Shown here one piece after another: positions 16,222-23,350 of a stretch of DNA of 24,960 nt. A program made the position numbers and the translations under genes. Positions within the stretch are counted from its first letter, which is position 1. Each line of letters starts with the position of its first letter. The stretch spans positions 1 to 24,960 of the forward strand of contig CAJTZM010000023.1 of the NCBI GenBank assembly GCA_910583935.1. The letters are read 5' to 3'. The notes beneath the pieces are model-generated. The model was not told the origin of the DNA. It was given only the letters and a program-made list of their open reading frames with translations, and ran no database searches. Source of the DNA: an uncultured Oscillospiraceae bacterium. Its GTDB lineage: Bacteria > Bacillota > Clostridia > Oscillospirales > Ruminococcaceae.

Positions 16222-16803
16222 ATGGACTTTAAGATCAGCATTATTGAGGGCCAGCCGGTTTGGGATGCGCTGCCGGTGGGGAAAATCATCCACTATCCGC
16301 TGGAAAAAAGGGACTACCGCCCTTTTGCGCAGGCGCGTATCTGTGTGAATCAGGCCGACCTTTTTTTGCGGATGTGGGCGTTTGAGACCCGGCCTTCCCC
16401 CGAAAGCGTGCTCGTGGCGCGGCTAAACTTCGACCCGGCGCACAGCGAGACCTATCTGGAGATGACGGTGGACAGCGTTGGCGGAATGCGCTGCTTTGTC
16501 CGGGAAGGAGAGGAGCAGACCCCTCTTGCCTTATATGGAATTTTGCCCCAGCTGCACAGCTACCGGGGAGAAGACCTGGAAGGGGAATACTGGGGAGTCG
16601 TGATGCAGATTCCCCGCGCCGCCATACAAAAGATCTACAAAGAGGACCCCATCCGGCCGGGCTATGAGATCCGGGGGAACCTGTATAAGCAGGACGATGC
16701 ACCTGGCAGCCGGCATATGGGCAGCCTGTTTCCTGTCGACCTAAAGCGGGAGAATCCCTTTGGTCCCGCCTGCTTTGGCCCGATGGTCTTTGTCAATTAC
16801 TGA
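16222..16803 (+). CDS. CBM9-like (carbohydrate-binding family 9-like) protein
   Basis: The 193-residue protein begins at the ATG at 16222, which follows AAGGAGG by 7 to 8 bases; the same frame is open upstream to 16108 but without a ribosome site. It has no signal peptide or membrane segment. Motifs DYRPFAQARICV, LRMWAFETRP and EYWGVVMQIPRAAI, and the C-terminal GSLFPVDL, fit a family of small CBM9-like beta-sandwich proteins annotated in Oscillospiraceae. True CBM9 modules bind sugar ends of extracellular polysaccharides; a cytoplasmic copy without a catalytic partner is hard to explain that way, so sugar binding is uncertain. It is 19 bases before the SagB-like gene. Confidence 0.7.
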   Translation: MDFKISIIEGQPVWDALPVGKIIHYPLEKRDYRPFAQARICVNQADLFLRMWAFETRPSPESVLVARLNFDPAHSETYLEMTVDSVGGMRCFVREGEEQTPLALYGILPQLHSYRGEDLEGEYWGVVMQIPRAAIQKIYKEDPIRPGYEIRGNLYKQDDAPGSRHMGSLFPVDLKRENPFGPACFGPMVFVNY

Positions 16804-16822
16804 CGTGGGAAGGGAAAAAAAG

Positions 16823-17656
16823 ATGGATACCAAAGAACAGATTCAGAACAACCGAAATTTTTGTAAAAGTCTGTTTGGAGAGGAGGGGGAGCCCTCCGAT
16901 CAGCAAAAGCGCCTGCCGCAGCCGCCCTTGTGCAAGCCGGCCCAATCCCAGGAGCGGATTCCCTTAGACCGGGATTTTCGGTCGGTGATTACCGAGCCGG
17001 ATTTTTTGACGGTTTTGCAGCGGCGGGTGAGCCAGCGCTTTTACCGGGATGCGCCCATAAGCCTTGGGCAGCTTTCGTTTTTGCTTTGGGCCACCCAGGG
17101 GGTCAAATCCATTCGGGGGAACCATTACGCCACCCTGCGGACCGTGCCCTCTGGCGGCGCGCGCCACGCCTTTGAAACCTATCTGGCCGTAAGACTGGTG
17201 GAGGGGCTGGCCCCCGGCGTGTACCACTACCTGCCGCTGGAACACGCGCTGGAGCCGGTGGGGCCTCTGGAAAATCCGGCGGGACAGATCATCGCCGCAA
17301 TGGACGGGCAGGGCTGGACAGGCGGCTGTGCCGCCGCCTTTTTCTACAGCTTTGTGCCTTATCGAGCCGAATGGCGGTACAGCGTCAGTGCGCATCGGGT
17401 GGCGCTGCTGGACGCGGGTCATGTGGTGCAGAACCTGTATCTGGCCTGTGAGGCCGTGGGCTGCGGTACCTGTGCGGTGGCGGCCATCGACCAGAAGGAG
17501 GCGGACGGTCTTTGCCGTTTGGACGGCGAAGAGGAGTTTATCGTTTACGCCGCGCCGGTGGGCCTTTCGGATCCACAGAAAAATATCGAGGGAAATCAGC
17601 AGATGTACACCCAGACCATTTTACAGAGCAATGCGATAAAGCCCTTGGAAAAATAA
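16823..17656 (+). CDS. SagB/ThcOx family nitroreductase-like oxidoreductase
   Basis: The 277-residue protein has a charged, low-complexity N-terminus of about 70 residues, then an FMN-dependent nitroreductase fold. Visible motifs are RRVSQRFYRDAPISLGQLSF, LRTVPSGGARHAFETYL, GVYHYLPL and LDAGHVVQNLYLACEAVGCG. This arrangement is typical of SagB/ThcOx-type dehydrogenases, which oxidise azolines in thiazole/oxazole peptide clusters, but many family members stand alone. No cyclodehydratase, precursor peptide or exporter is nearby, so a peptide-modifying role is not supported. The start at 16823 is chosen because an AGGGAA tract precedes it and the preceding gene ends 19 bases earlier; the frame also extends into that gene. 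Confidence 0.85.
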   Translation: MDTKEQIQNNRNFCKSLFGEEGEPSDQQKRLPQPPLCKPAQSQERIPLDRDFRSVITEPDFLTVLQRRVSQRFYRDAPISLGQLSFLLWATQGVKSIRGNHYATLRTVPSGGARHAFETYLAVRLVEGLAPGVYHYLPLEHALEPVGPLENPAGQIIAAMDGQGWTGGCAAAFFYSFVPYRAEWRYSVSAHRVALLDAGHVVQNLYLACEAVGCGTCAVAAIDQKEADGLCRLDGEEEFIVYAAPVGLSDPQKNIEGNQQMYTQTILQSNAIKPLEK

Positions 17657-17661
17657 AAATA

Positions 17662-17694
17662 GAGCGTCCGTTCTGAATTCGGGCGCTCCTTTTT
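17662..17694. terminator. Bidirectional terminator between the nitroreductase and pfk
   Basis: GAGCGTCCG (17662-17670) pairs with CGGGCGCTC (17680-17688) with one G-T pair; the loop is TTCTGAATT. A T-run follows, and an A-rich stretch precedes it for the opposite strand. Confidence 0.9.
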
Positions 17695-17703
17695 TATGCG
17701 GCT

Positions 17704-18939
17704 TTATCCCACAATGGACTTGTTTAATACAAAGTGCTGCGGCATTCCATTTTGGGTAGGATAGGGAACCTCCCCTTCGATTAGAGGAAGAAGATACTCA
17801 AACATTTCCTCGGTGATGTCGTTGCCCTGCTTATTGATCCAGGCACGGGGGACCAGCTGTTCCCGGTTGGCGATTTCGGATACCGGCCGGCAGCCGATAC
17901 GGACCATATACGGCCGGTTGGAAACCCGTTCAAACACCATCATCACCCCGGTCTGGCCCTGCAGGGCAAAGCGGATGGCATAGCTGCCGATCTTCCGGGC
18001 CTCCCGTACGTCGGTGGCGGAGAGAAGATGGGAGGAGCAGCGCTGCAATACGTTCAGCTCAATGGAGCGGACCTTGCAGCCGACCTTTTCCCGCACCAGC
18101 GCTTCCAGATACTTTCCGACCCCGGACAGATACCGGTGGCCGAACGCGTCGACCACGCCGCTTTGAAAGCTCTCCGCGGCAAAGGTCCCGTCCGACAGAC
18201 GAACCCCTTCGGATACCGCCACAATACAGCTGCGGGTCAGGGACTGAATCTCCCTTACGTCTCGGATAAACTGCTCTGGGTCAAAGGCGGCCTCCGGCAG
18301 GTAGATCAGATGAGGAGCACGGGCGCCCACTGTGCGGGGAAGGGCCGCGGCGGCGGCAAGCCAGCCGGCGTGCCGGCCCATAATTTCCACAATGGCCACC
18401 GAATCCGTATCGTATACATAGCAGTCGCGGATAATTTCCAGCACGGAGGTGGCGATGAATTTTGCCGCCGAACCAAAGCCCGGGGAATGATCGGTACCGG
18501 GTAGGTCGTTGTCAATCGTTTTGGGGATCCCAATAATCCGAATGTCCCGCCCGATGCGGGTAAAGTGACGGGAAAGCTTGTCCACTGTATCCATGGAATC
18601 ATTTCCGCCGATATAGAAAAAATATCCGATATCGTAACGGCGGAAGATCCCGTCGATTTTTTGGTAGAGGGCCGGGTCCTCCTCCTCTTCCGGCAGGCGG
18701 AACCGGCAGGAGCCCAGGGCCATGGCGGGGGTGCATTCTAAAATAGTAAAATCCTCCTGTCGGGAAATCTGGGCGCGCAGGTCGATAATCGTACCGGCCA
18801 GCATACCCTCGACACCGTTGAGCGCCCCGTAGACCTCGCCGATTTCTTTGCTGCGGATCGCCTCCTGAATCGCGCCGGACAGCGACGCGTTGATGGCGGC
18901 AGTCGGTCCGCCGGATTGCGCAATCAGCATATTGCTCAT
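17704..18939 (-). CDS. Phosphofructokinase, probably pyrophosphate-dependent
   Basis: The 411-residue protein belongs to the PfkA family and phosphorylates fructose-6-phosphate in glycolysis. Two residues argue for pyrophosphate over ATP: GGNDS (111-115) has D114 where ATP enzymes have glycine, and PKTIDND (139-145) has K140 where ATP enzymes have glycine. MGRHAGW (187-193) is also present. The ATG at 18939 follows AGGAGG at 9 bases; an in-frame ATG nine codons upstream lacks a site. A PPi-dependent enzyme makes the step reversible and saves ATP, as in many anaerobes. It forms a single-gene transcript. The donor is inferred from motif residues only. Confidence 0.93.
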   Translation of the reverse strand: MSNMLIAQSGGPTAAINASLSGAIQEAIRSKEIGEVYGALNGVEGMLAGTIIDLRAQISRQEDFTILECTPAMALGSCRFRLPEEEEDPALYQKIDGIFRRYDIGYFFYIGGNDSMDTVDKLSRHFTRIGRDIRIIGIPKTIDNDLPGTDHSPGFGSAAKFIATSVLEIIRDCYVYDTDSVAIVEIMGRHAGWLAAAAALPRTVGARAPHLIYLPEAAFDPEQFIRDVREIQSLTRSCIVAVSEGVRLSDGTFAAESFQSGVVDAFGHRYLSGVGKYLEALVREKVGCKVRSIELNVLQRCSSHLLSATDVREARKIGSYAIRFALQGQTGVMMVFERVSNRPYMVRIGCRPVSEIANREQLVPRAWINKQGNDITEEMFEYLLPLIEGEVPYPTQNGMPQHFVLNKSIVG

Positions 18940-18989
18940 GAAAAAAGCCCTCCTGATTTTTCTCAAAAAACATACGGCTTACAGACCTG

Positions 18990-19018
18990 AGTATACCATA
19001 TTCCCCAAGGGAAAACAA
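18990..19018 (-). promoter_or_regulatory. Promoter of the phosphofructokinase gene
   Basis: On the minus strand TTGTTT (19013-19018) and TATACT (18990-18995) are 17 bases apart, and the -10 box lies about 50 bases before the ATG. Confidence 0.65.
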
Positions 19019-19021
19019 TCC

Positions 19022-19043
19022 AAAAGCGCCTGCTTCGCCTTTT
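19022..19043 (-). terminator. Weak terminator after the AHL-lactonase-type gene
   Basis: AAAAGCG (19022-19028) pairs with CGCCTTTT (19036-19043) with one bulge. The stem is short, and its edge touches the pfk -35 region. Read-through into pfk is possible. Confidence 0.4.
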
Positions 19044-19050
19044 TCTTCCT

Positions 19051-19845
19051 TTATTCGGACAAAAGCGCCAGCGGCGCGTGGGGCAAACGGCCCCACAGGT
19101 TAATATCGTGGGAAAAAATTACCTGGGCGCCCAGTGCGTCCGCCGTTTCCCGGACCCGGCGGATGCTTTGCAAAAGCTGTTCCCGATTATAGGAACTGCG
19201 GGGAGGTACGGGCGGCGGGCCGTAGTTATCCGCCGTATAAACCGAGTCGGAGGGAAACAGGAGCGTTTGCTCCCCGACTGAAACGGACATCCCCAAAAGG
19301 TCTGGGGTGTGGCCGGGCAGAGACAAAAGCCGGATGCCAGGGAAAAGCGTTTGGTCCTGCGAAAGACCAGTCAGATTTGCCGGAAGCTCCTCAATATCCC
19401 GGCAGATGTACCCGCCCCGGCGGGCGGGGTCCTGTTCCCGGACCAGGGAGCGGGCCAGCTCCAGGTCCCCTGCGGGGACAATGCATCTGGCGCGGGGAAA
19501 AAGAGCCGTATTCCCGGCGTGGTCTAAATGCAGGTGGGAGAGGACCACGGTGCCAATCTGATCCGGGGATACGCCGCACAGCGCCAGCTGGCGGGTCAGA
19601 TCCTGCTGGGGCGATCGGGTCAGCGGAAAGGCCTCCTGCATGTTCTGGGGCCAGCCGTCCTCCATAGCGTCAGGCCGGCAGCCGGTATCGTAAAGCAAAA
19701 AGCCGCCTGTATGCCGGACCAGCACCGCCATCACCGGCAGATGGATCCGGCTTTTGTCCTCGGGCCGTCCCCGGCAGACGATGCCCTCCCGTTTGGCGTA
19801 CAAAGTTCCCAGATCCAAAAGCCAGACAGCCAATTTTTCCGCCAT
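19051..19845 (-). CDS. Metallo-beta-lactamase-fold hydrolase, AHL-lactonase type
   Basis: The 264-residue protein shows the metal site of the AiiA/AttM-type lactonases: HLHLDH at residues 104-109, H179 in LPGHTPD, D200 in PSDSVY and H246 in FSHD. Characterised relatives open the lactone ring of acyl-homoserine lactones, but related proteins in Gram-positive anaerobes are common and most have no known substrate, so quorum quenching is not established. No signal peptide is seen. It is 3 bases downstream of the YfbR-type gene in the same direction, so the two form one transcript. Confidence 0.83.
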   Translation of the reverse strand: MAEKLAVWLLDLGTLYAKREGIVCRGRPEDKSRIHLPVMAVLVRHTGGFLLYDTGCRPDAMEDGWPQNMQEAFPLTRSPQQDLTRQLALCGVSPDQIGTVVLSHLHLDHAGNTALFPRARCIVPAGDLELARSLVREQDPARRGGYICRDIEELPANLTGLSQDQTLFPGIRLLSLPGHTPDLLGMSVSVGEQTLLFPSDSVYTADNYGPPPVPPRSSYNREQLLQSIRRVRETADALGAQVIFSHDINLWGRLPHAPLALLSE

Positions 19846-19848
19846 TTT

Positions 19849-20451
19849 TTATTCCTCCGTTTCTTTTGTGTCCAATTCGTCCAGCGCCAGCGAGAAAGCG
19901 GGCAGGAATTCCTCTAAAAAAACCGAAACCTCCGGCAGCTGCATCGAATACAGGGCCTTTAAGGTCGATTCCTTGGCGGGCAGAAACTCCCGATTCCCTG
20001 CCTTTTCCTCCTCGATACACTTAATCAGCGCCGCCAGCCGGTCCGCCGCCTTCACCAGCCTTTGAGAAGCGCCGTCCAGCCCGTCGCCGGTAAGATACAA
20101 GGCGAAATCCTCCCGAAGATCCGCAGGAAGCAGCGCCGCCAGCCGCCGGCAGGCCGCCTGCTCCACCGCTTTATAGGAGCCCTGCAGAGCGGGACTGCCG
20201 TACTTGACCGGGGTGGGCAGATCTCCGGTGAGGATTTCGGAGCAGTCGTGATACAAAGCGTGCAGGACGATTTTTTCCAAAGGATACCGCCGTCCCATCC
20301 GCTTATTGCCGATAACTGCCAGCGCGTGGGAAAGCATGGCAGTTTCCATACTGTGCTCGCTGAGATTTTCCCATCGGGTGTTGCGCATCAATCCCCAGCG
20401 GTTGATGTATTTCATGCGAAAAAGCATGGCGAAAAAGGAGCTGTGTTCCAT
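19849..20451 (-). CDS. yfbR: YfbR-type 5'-deoxynucleotidase (HD domain)
   Basis: The 200-residue HD-domain protein matches E. coli YfbR closely. The metal ligands H33, H68-D69 and D137 fall at the same numbers, with E72 and D77 also in place; LMRNTRWENLSEHSMETAM and YHDCSEILTGDLPTPVKY are the signature stretches in overlapping parts. YfbR dephosphorylates deoxyribonucleoside 5'-monophosphates, and fits a nucleotide-salvage role alongside dut and maf elsewhere in the window. It begins the transcript with the lactonase-type gene. The start region lies next to the repeat array, and I found no convincing promoter for it. Confidence 0.92.
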   Translation of the reverse strand: MEHSSFFAMLFRMKYINRWGLMRNTRWENLSEHSMETAMLSHALAVIGNKRMGRRYPLEKIVLHALYHDCSEILTGDLPTPVKYGSPALQGSYKAVEQAACRRLAALLPADLREDFALYLTGDGLDGASQRLVKAADRLAALIKCIEEEKAGNREFLPAKESTLKALYSMQLPEVSVFLEEFLPAFSLALDELDTKETEE

Positions 20452-20530
20452 TCATATCCCCCCGAAAGAATAAAATTGGAAGAAAAATTGCATAAATTGC
20501 GCCAAAATTTAGCACTATAAGGATGGATTG

Positions 20531-20763
20531 TGGTATAATAGCGGCAGAAGCCGCTATTATACGGGATTTTATGGCCGCCCAACGGGCATGGCCGATTATA
20601 CCATGAACGGCTTCGCCTTCTGGTATAATAACGGCAGAAGCCGCCATTATACGGGATTTTATGGCCGCCCAACGGGCATGGCCGATTATACCATGAACGG
20701 CTTCGCCTTCTGGTATAATAACGGCAGAAGCCGCCATTATACGGGGTTTTATGGCCGCCCGGC
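20531..20763. repeat. 90-bp tandem palindromic repeat array
   Basis: Units begin at 20531, 20621 and 20711, a period of exactly 90 bases. Units 1 and 2 differ at two bases; unit 3 matches for about 50 bases, then diverges after 20760. Each unit starts with TGGTATAAT and carries a hairpin: arms of 13 bases around AGAA at 20533-20562, 20623-20652 and 20713-20742. A second inverted repeat is GGCCGCCC/GGGCATGGCC, and a third is ATTATACCA/TGGTATAAT, which spans the join between units. The array lies between divergent genes. It resembles a REP-type intergenic element; no terminal transposon features are seen. Confidence 0.9.
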
Positions 20764-20793
20764 AGGTTTGTCCCATGCTGCCATAAAAGGCTT
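20745..20793. repeat. Inverted repeat at the degenerate end of the array
   Basis: TTTTATGGC (20745-20753) pairs perfectly with GCCATAAAA about 25 bases later (near 20780-20788). This stem is present only in the third unit and its diverged tail. Confidence 0.5.
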
Positions 20794-20810
20794 ATACCCT
20801 TCTGTCCGCT

Positions 20811-20842
20811 CTGGCGAGCAGGTAGATGCTCCCAGCTTTTTT
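20811..20842 (+). terminator. Intrinsic terminator upstream of the second YfhO gene
   Basis: CTGG-GAGC (20811-20819, with one bulged C) pairs with GCTC-CCAG (20828-20835) around an 8-base loop, followed by six T's at 20837-20842. No annotated plus-strand gene ends before it, so it implies transcription that begins in the repeat region. Confidence 0.65.
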
Positions 20843-20933
20843 GATTGATTCACTGCTATGGTAGCCCAAACCGGTAACGAATGCAAGGCCTAAGGGAGTT
20901 CTTATAAGGAAAAACATCAATGGAGTTGAAGCT

Positions 20934-23348
20934 ATGACCGCGCAAAAAAGTCTGCACTGGAAAGCGTTTTGCCTGGCGTTGGGGATTTCCGCCGCCGTAT
21001 TTGTGCCGTTTGTCCTTTACAATGGCGGCTATTTTATTTTTATCGGGGATTTTAACGCCCAGCAGATCCCGTTTTACAAGCTAGTCCATCAGGCGGTGCG
21101 GGAGGGCAATTTCGGCTGGAGCTGGACCACCGATCTGGGGGCGAACTTTATCGCGTCCTACAGCTTTTACAATCTGACCAGTCCGTTTTTCTGGCTGACC
21201 ATCCCCTTTCCCACCGACTGGGTGCCGTTTTTGATGGCGCCGCTTCTGATCCTAAAAAATGCCTGTGCGGCCCTGACCGCCTATTTTTATATTGAACGGT
21301 TTGTGCGCCGAAAAGAATTCGCCCTCCTGGGCTCTTTGCTGTACGCCTTTTCGGGATTTATGTTTTACAACACCTTTTTTAACCATTTCCACGAGGTGGC
21401 GGTATTTTTTCCGCTTTTGTTAATCGGAATGGAAGAACTGGTGAAAAACAACCGCCGGGGGCTCTTTGCGGCGGCGGTGGCGGTCAACGCGGTAGTCAAC
21501 TACTGGTTTTTTATTGGAAGTGCCGTATTCTGCGTGCTGTACTTCTTTTTTCGCTGCACCGATAAAAAATGGGGCGCAAGCTTGAAGAAATTCTGTTGGG
21601 TCGCCTTTGAGGCCGTATTGGGAATGGGGCTTTCCCTGTTCGTCTTTCTGCCTGCTGTATTGGGGATTTTGGGAAATCCCCGAACCACCTCGGAGAACCT
21701 TTTGTCCGGCTGGAGCTTTTGGCTGTACTGGCACGAGGAACGGCTGCCCGCCATCGCGGGGAGCTTTTTATTCCCGCCCCATGTGCCCTCCCGGCCGGTG
21801 ATGTTCCCCAACCATGGGGCCAAATGGTCCAGCCTCAGCGCCTGGCTTCCACTATTTGGCGCCACCGGTATGCTGGCCTATCTGACCTCGGCCCGGCGCT
21901 CCTGGCTCAAAAAGCTGATTGCCGCCTGTCTTCTGATTGCGGTGATTCCGGGGCTTAACAGTATTTTTATCCTGCTTAACAACTCCTATTATACTCGCTG
22001 GTTTTACATGCTGATCCTGTTGATGTGCTTAGCAACGGTGCTGGCCATGGAGCGGCGGGGGATCGACTATCTGCGCGGCGTAAGGTGGGCGGCGGGGATT
22101 ACGGCCGGTATGGTGCTGGCGGTCGGGTTTACTCCCATAAAGGAAGAGGAAGAGTGGAAAATCGGTCTCGCCTCCGACATGCCGACCTTCTGGCTGTATG
22201 CCGCTTTCACCGGCGCGTGTCTTGTGGGCACCTGGCTTTTGATCCGGCGGTTTCAAAATACTCGGCAGATGCCGCGGGTGGCCGTCGCCGGGGTATGCGC
22301 TGTCAGCGTGCTGTTTGGTTGGATTTATTTTATCGACGGGAAAAATGCCCGCAGCTCGGATCAGTGGCTGATTGACAACGGAATCAACGGCAGGGAGATG
22401 GTTCAGTTTCCGGAGGACGAAAGCTTTGTCCGGACCGATTTTTACAGCACGATCGAAAATCTGGGTATGTATTGGGACCGGCCCAACATCCAGGCGTTCC
22501 ACTCCATCGTCCCGGTGTCTCTGATGGAGTTTTATCCCGAGGTGGGGGTGACCCGAGACGTATCTTCCAAGCCGGATACGAAGCTGTACGCTCTGCGCAG
22601 CCTGCTTTCGGTGCGCTGGCTGATCATCGAAGAGCGAAATGAGGAGCAGGCCCCCATGCCGGGCTACTCCTATGTTCGAACCGACGGGAACTTTAACCTT
22701 TACGAAAACGACAATTTTGTCCCTATGGGGTTTGCCTTTGACCATTATATTACCCGGGAGATGTTTGACACAGCGGCCAAGGATTACCGCTGCCGGCTGT
22801 TGATGAAGGGGATTTTGCTGGATGAGGAGACCATCGGCCGCCACGGCGATATTTTGACTAAGCTTTCGGACCAAAAGGCGGACACGCTCAGTGAAGACGC
22901 CTTTGTGGCCGACTGCGCCGACCGCCGCCGGCAGGCCGCTTACGCATTTACGACGGATACCCAGGGCTTTACCTGTAAGATCCTGCTGCCAAAAGAAAAT
23001 CTGGTGTTTTTAAGCGTCCCCTTTGACGAGGGTTGGAGCGCCACCGTCAACGGGGAGCCGGTGCAGATTGAAAAGGCGGATATCGGCTTTATGGCGGTGC
23101 GGGTCCCGGCGGGGGACAGCGAGATCCGCTTTACCTACCGCACACCCGGTTTGACGGCGGGACTGGCGGTCAGCGGCGTTTCCCTGTTGGTTTTGGCAGG
23201 TTATCTGCTTCTTTCCCGTCAATTGCGGCGCAAAGCTCCCTCCATCAGCTATGGGGTGCTGCAGGCGCCGGAGGAGGAGCGGCAGCTTTCCTTTGAGGAT
23301 TTATTAAACCAAAATCAATCGCAGGATTGCGAGCGGGAGGATAAATAA
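20934..23348 (+). CDS. YfhO family membrane protein, second copy (GT-C glycosyltransferase-like)
   Basis: The 804-residue protein is a paralogue of the YfhO at 11581-14259. It has D39 in GDFNAQQIPFYKL in the first extracellular loop, at the same residue number as in the first copy. About a dozen membrane helices follow, then a soluble domain and a C-terminal VPFDEGWSATVNGEPV / YRTPG motif with a final helix. YfhO in Bacillus transfers a sugar from an undecaprenyl-phosphate carrier to lipoteichoic acid. GGAG at 20922-20925 is 8 bases before the ATG. The next gene, only 2 bases away, is a CsbB-like glycosyltransferase, the expected supplier of the lipid-linked sugar. Confidence 0.9.
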   Translation: MTAQKSLHWKAFCLALGISAAVFVPFVLYNGGYFIFIGDFNAQQIPFYKLVHQAVREGNFGWSWTTDLGANFIASYSFYNLTSPFFWLTIPFPTDWVPFLMAPLLILKNACAALTAYFYIERFVRRKEFALLGSLLYAFSGFMFYNTFFNHFHEVAVFFPLLLIGMEELVKNNRRGLFAAAVAVNAVVNYWFFIGSAVFCVLYFFFRCTDKKWGASLKKFCWVAFEAVLGMGLSLFVFLPAVLGILGNPRTTSENLLSGWSFWLYWHEERLPAIAGSFLFPPHVPSRPVMFPNHGAKWSSLSAWLPLFGATGMLAYLTSARRSWLKKLIAACLLIAVIPGLNSIFILLNNSYYTRWFYMLILLMCLATVLAMERRGIDYLRGVRWAAGITAGMVLAVGFTPIKEEEEWKIGLASDMPTFWLYAAFTGACLVGTWLLIRRFQNTRQMPRVAVAGVCAVSVLFGWIYFIDGKNARSSDQWLIDNGINGREMVQFPEDESFVRTDFYSTIENLGMYWDRPNIQAFHSIVPVSLMEFYPEVGVTRDVSSKPDTKLYALRSLLSVRWLIIEERNEEQAPMPGYSYVRTDGNFNLYENDNFVPMGFAFDHYITREMFDTAAKDYRCRLLMKGILLDEETIGRHGDILTKLSDQKADTLSEDAFVADCADRRRQAAYAFTTDTQGFTCKILLPKENLVFLSVPFDEGWSATVNGEPVQIEKADIGFMAVRVPAGDSEIRFTYRTPGLTAGLAVSGVSLLVLAGYLLLSRQLRRKAPSISYGVLQAPEEERQLSFEDLLNQNQSQDCEREDK

Positions 23349-23350
23349 GT

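Noticed and set aside
16823..17656. A thiazole/oxazole-modified peptide biosynthesis cluster
   Set aside because: Only the SagB-type oxidoreductase is present; no cyclodehydratase, precursor peptide or exporter was found.
20531..20763. CRISPR array
   Set aside because: Units are 90 bases and contiguous, with no unique spacers between short repeats and no cas genes nearby.
20303..20776. A 157-residue minus-strand frame over the repeats and the yfbR start
   Set aside because: It overlaps the start of yfbR in another frame and consists mostly of repeat translation; no ribosome site was seen.
20528..20848. A 106-residue plus-strand frame of 30-residue repeats (YYTGFYGRPTGMADYTMNGF type)
   Set aside because: Because the DNA repeat is 90 bases, any open frame repeats too. 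There is no ribosome site, the frame runs through a terminator hairpin, and an equally long frame exists on the other strand.
20843..20910. A cyclic di-GMP (GEMM) riboswitch
   Set aside because: Short pieces look similar, but the GNRA hairpin, the two-stem arrangement and the conserved order are missing.
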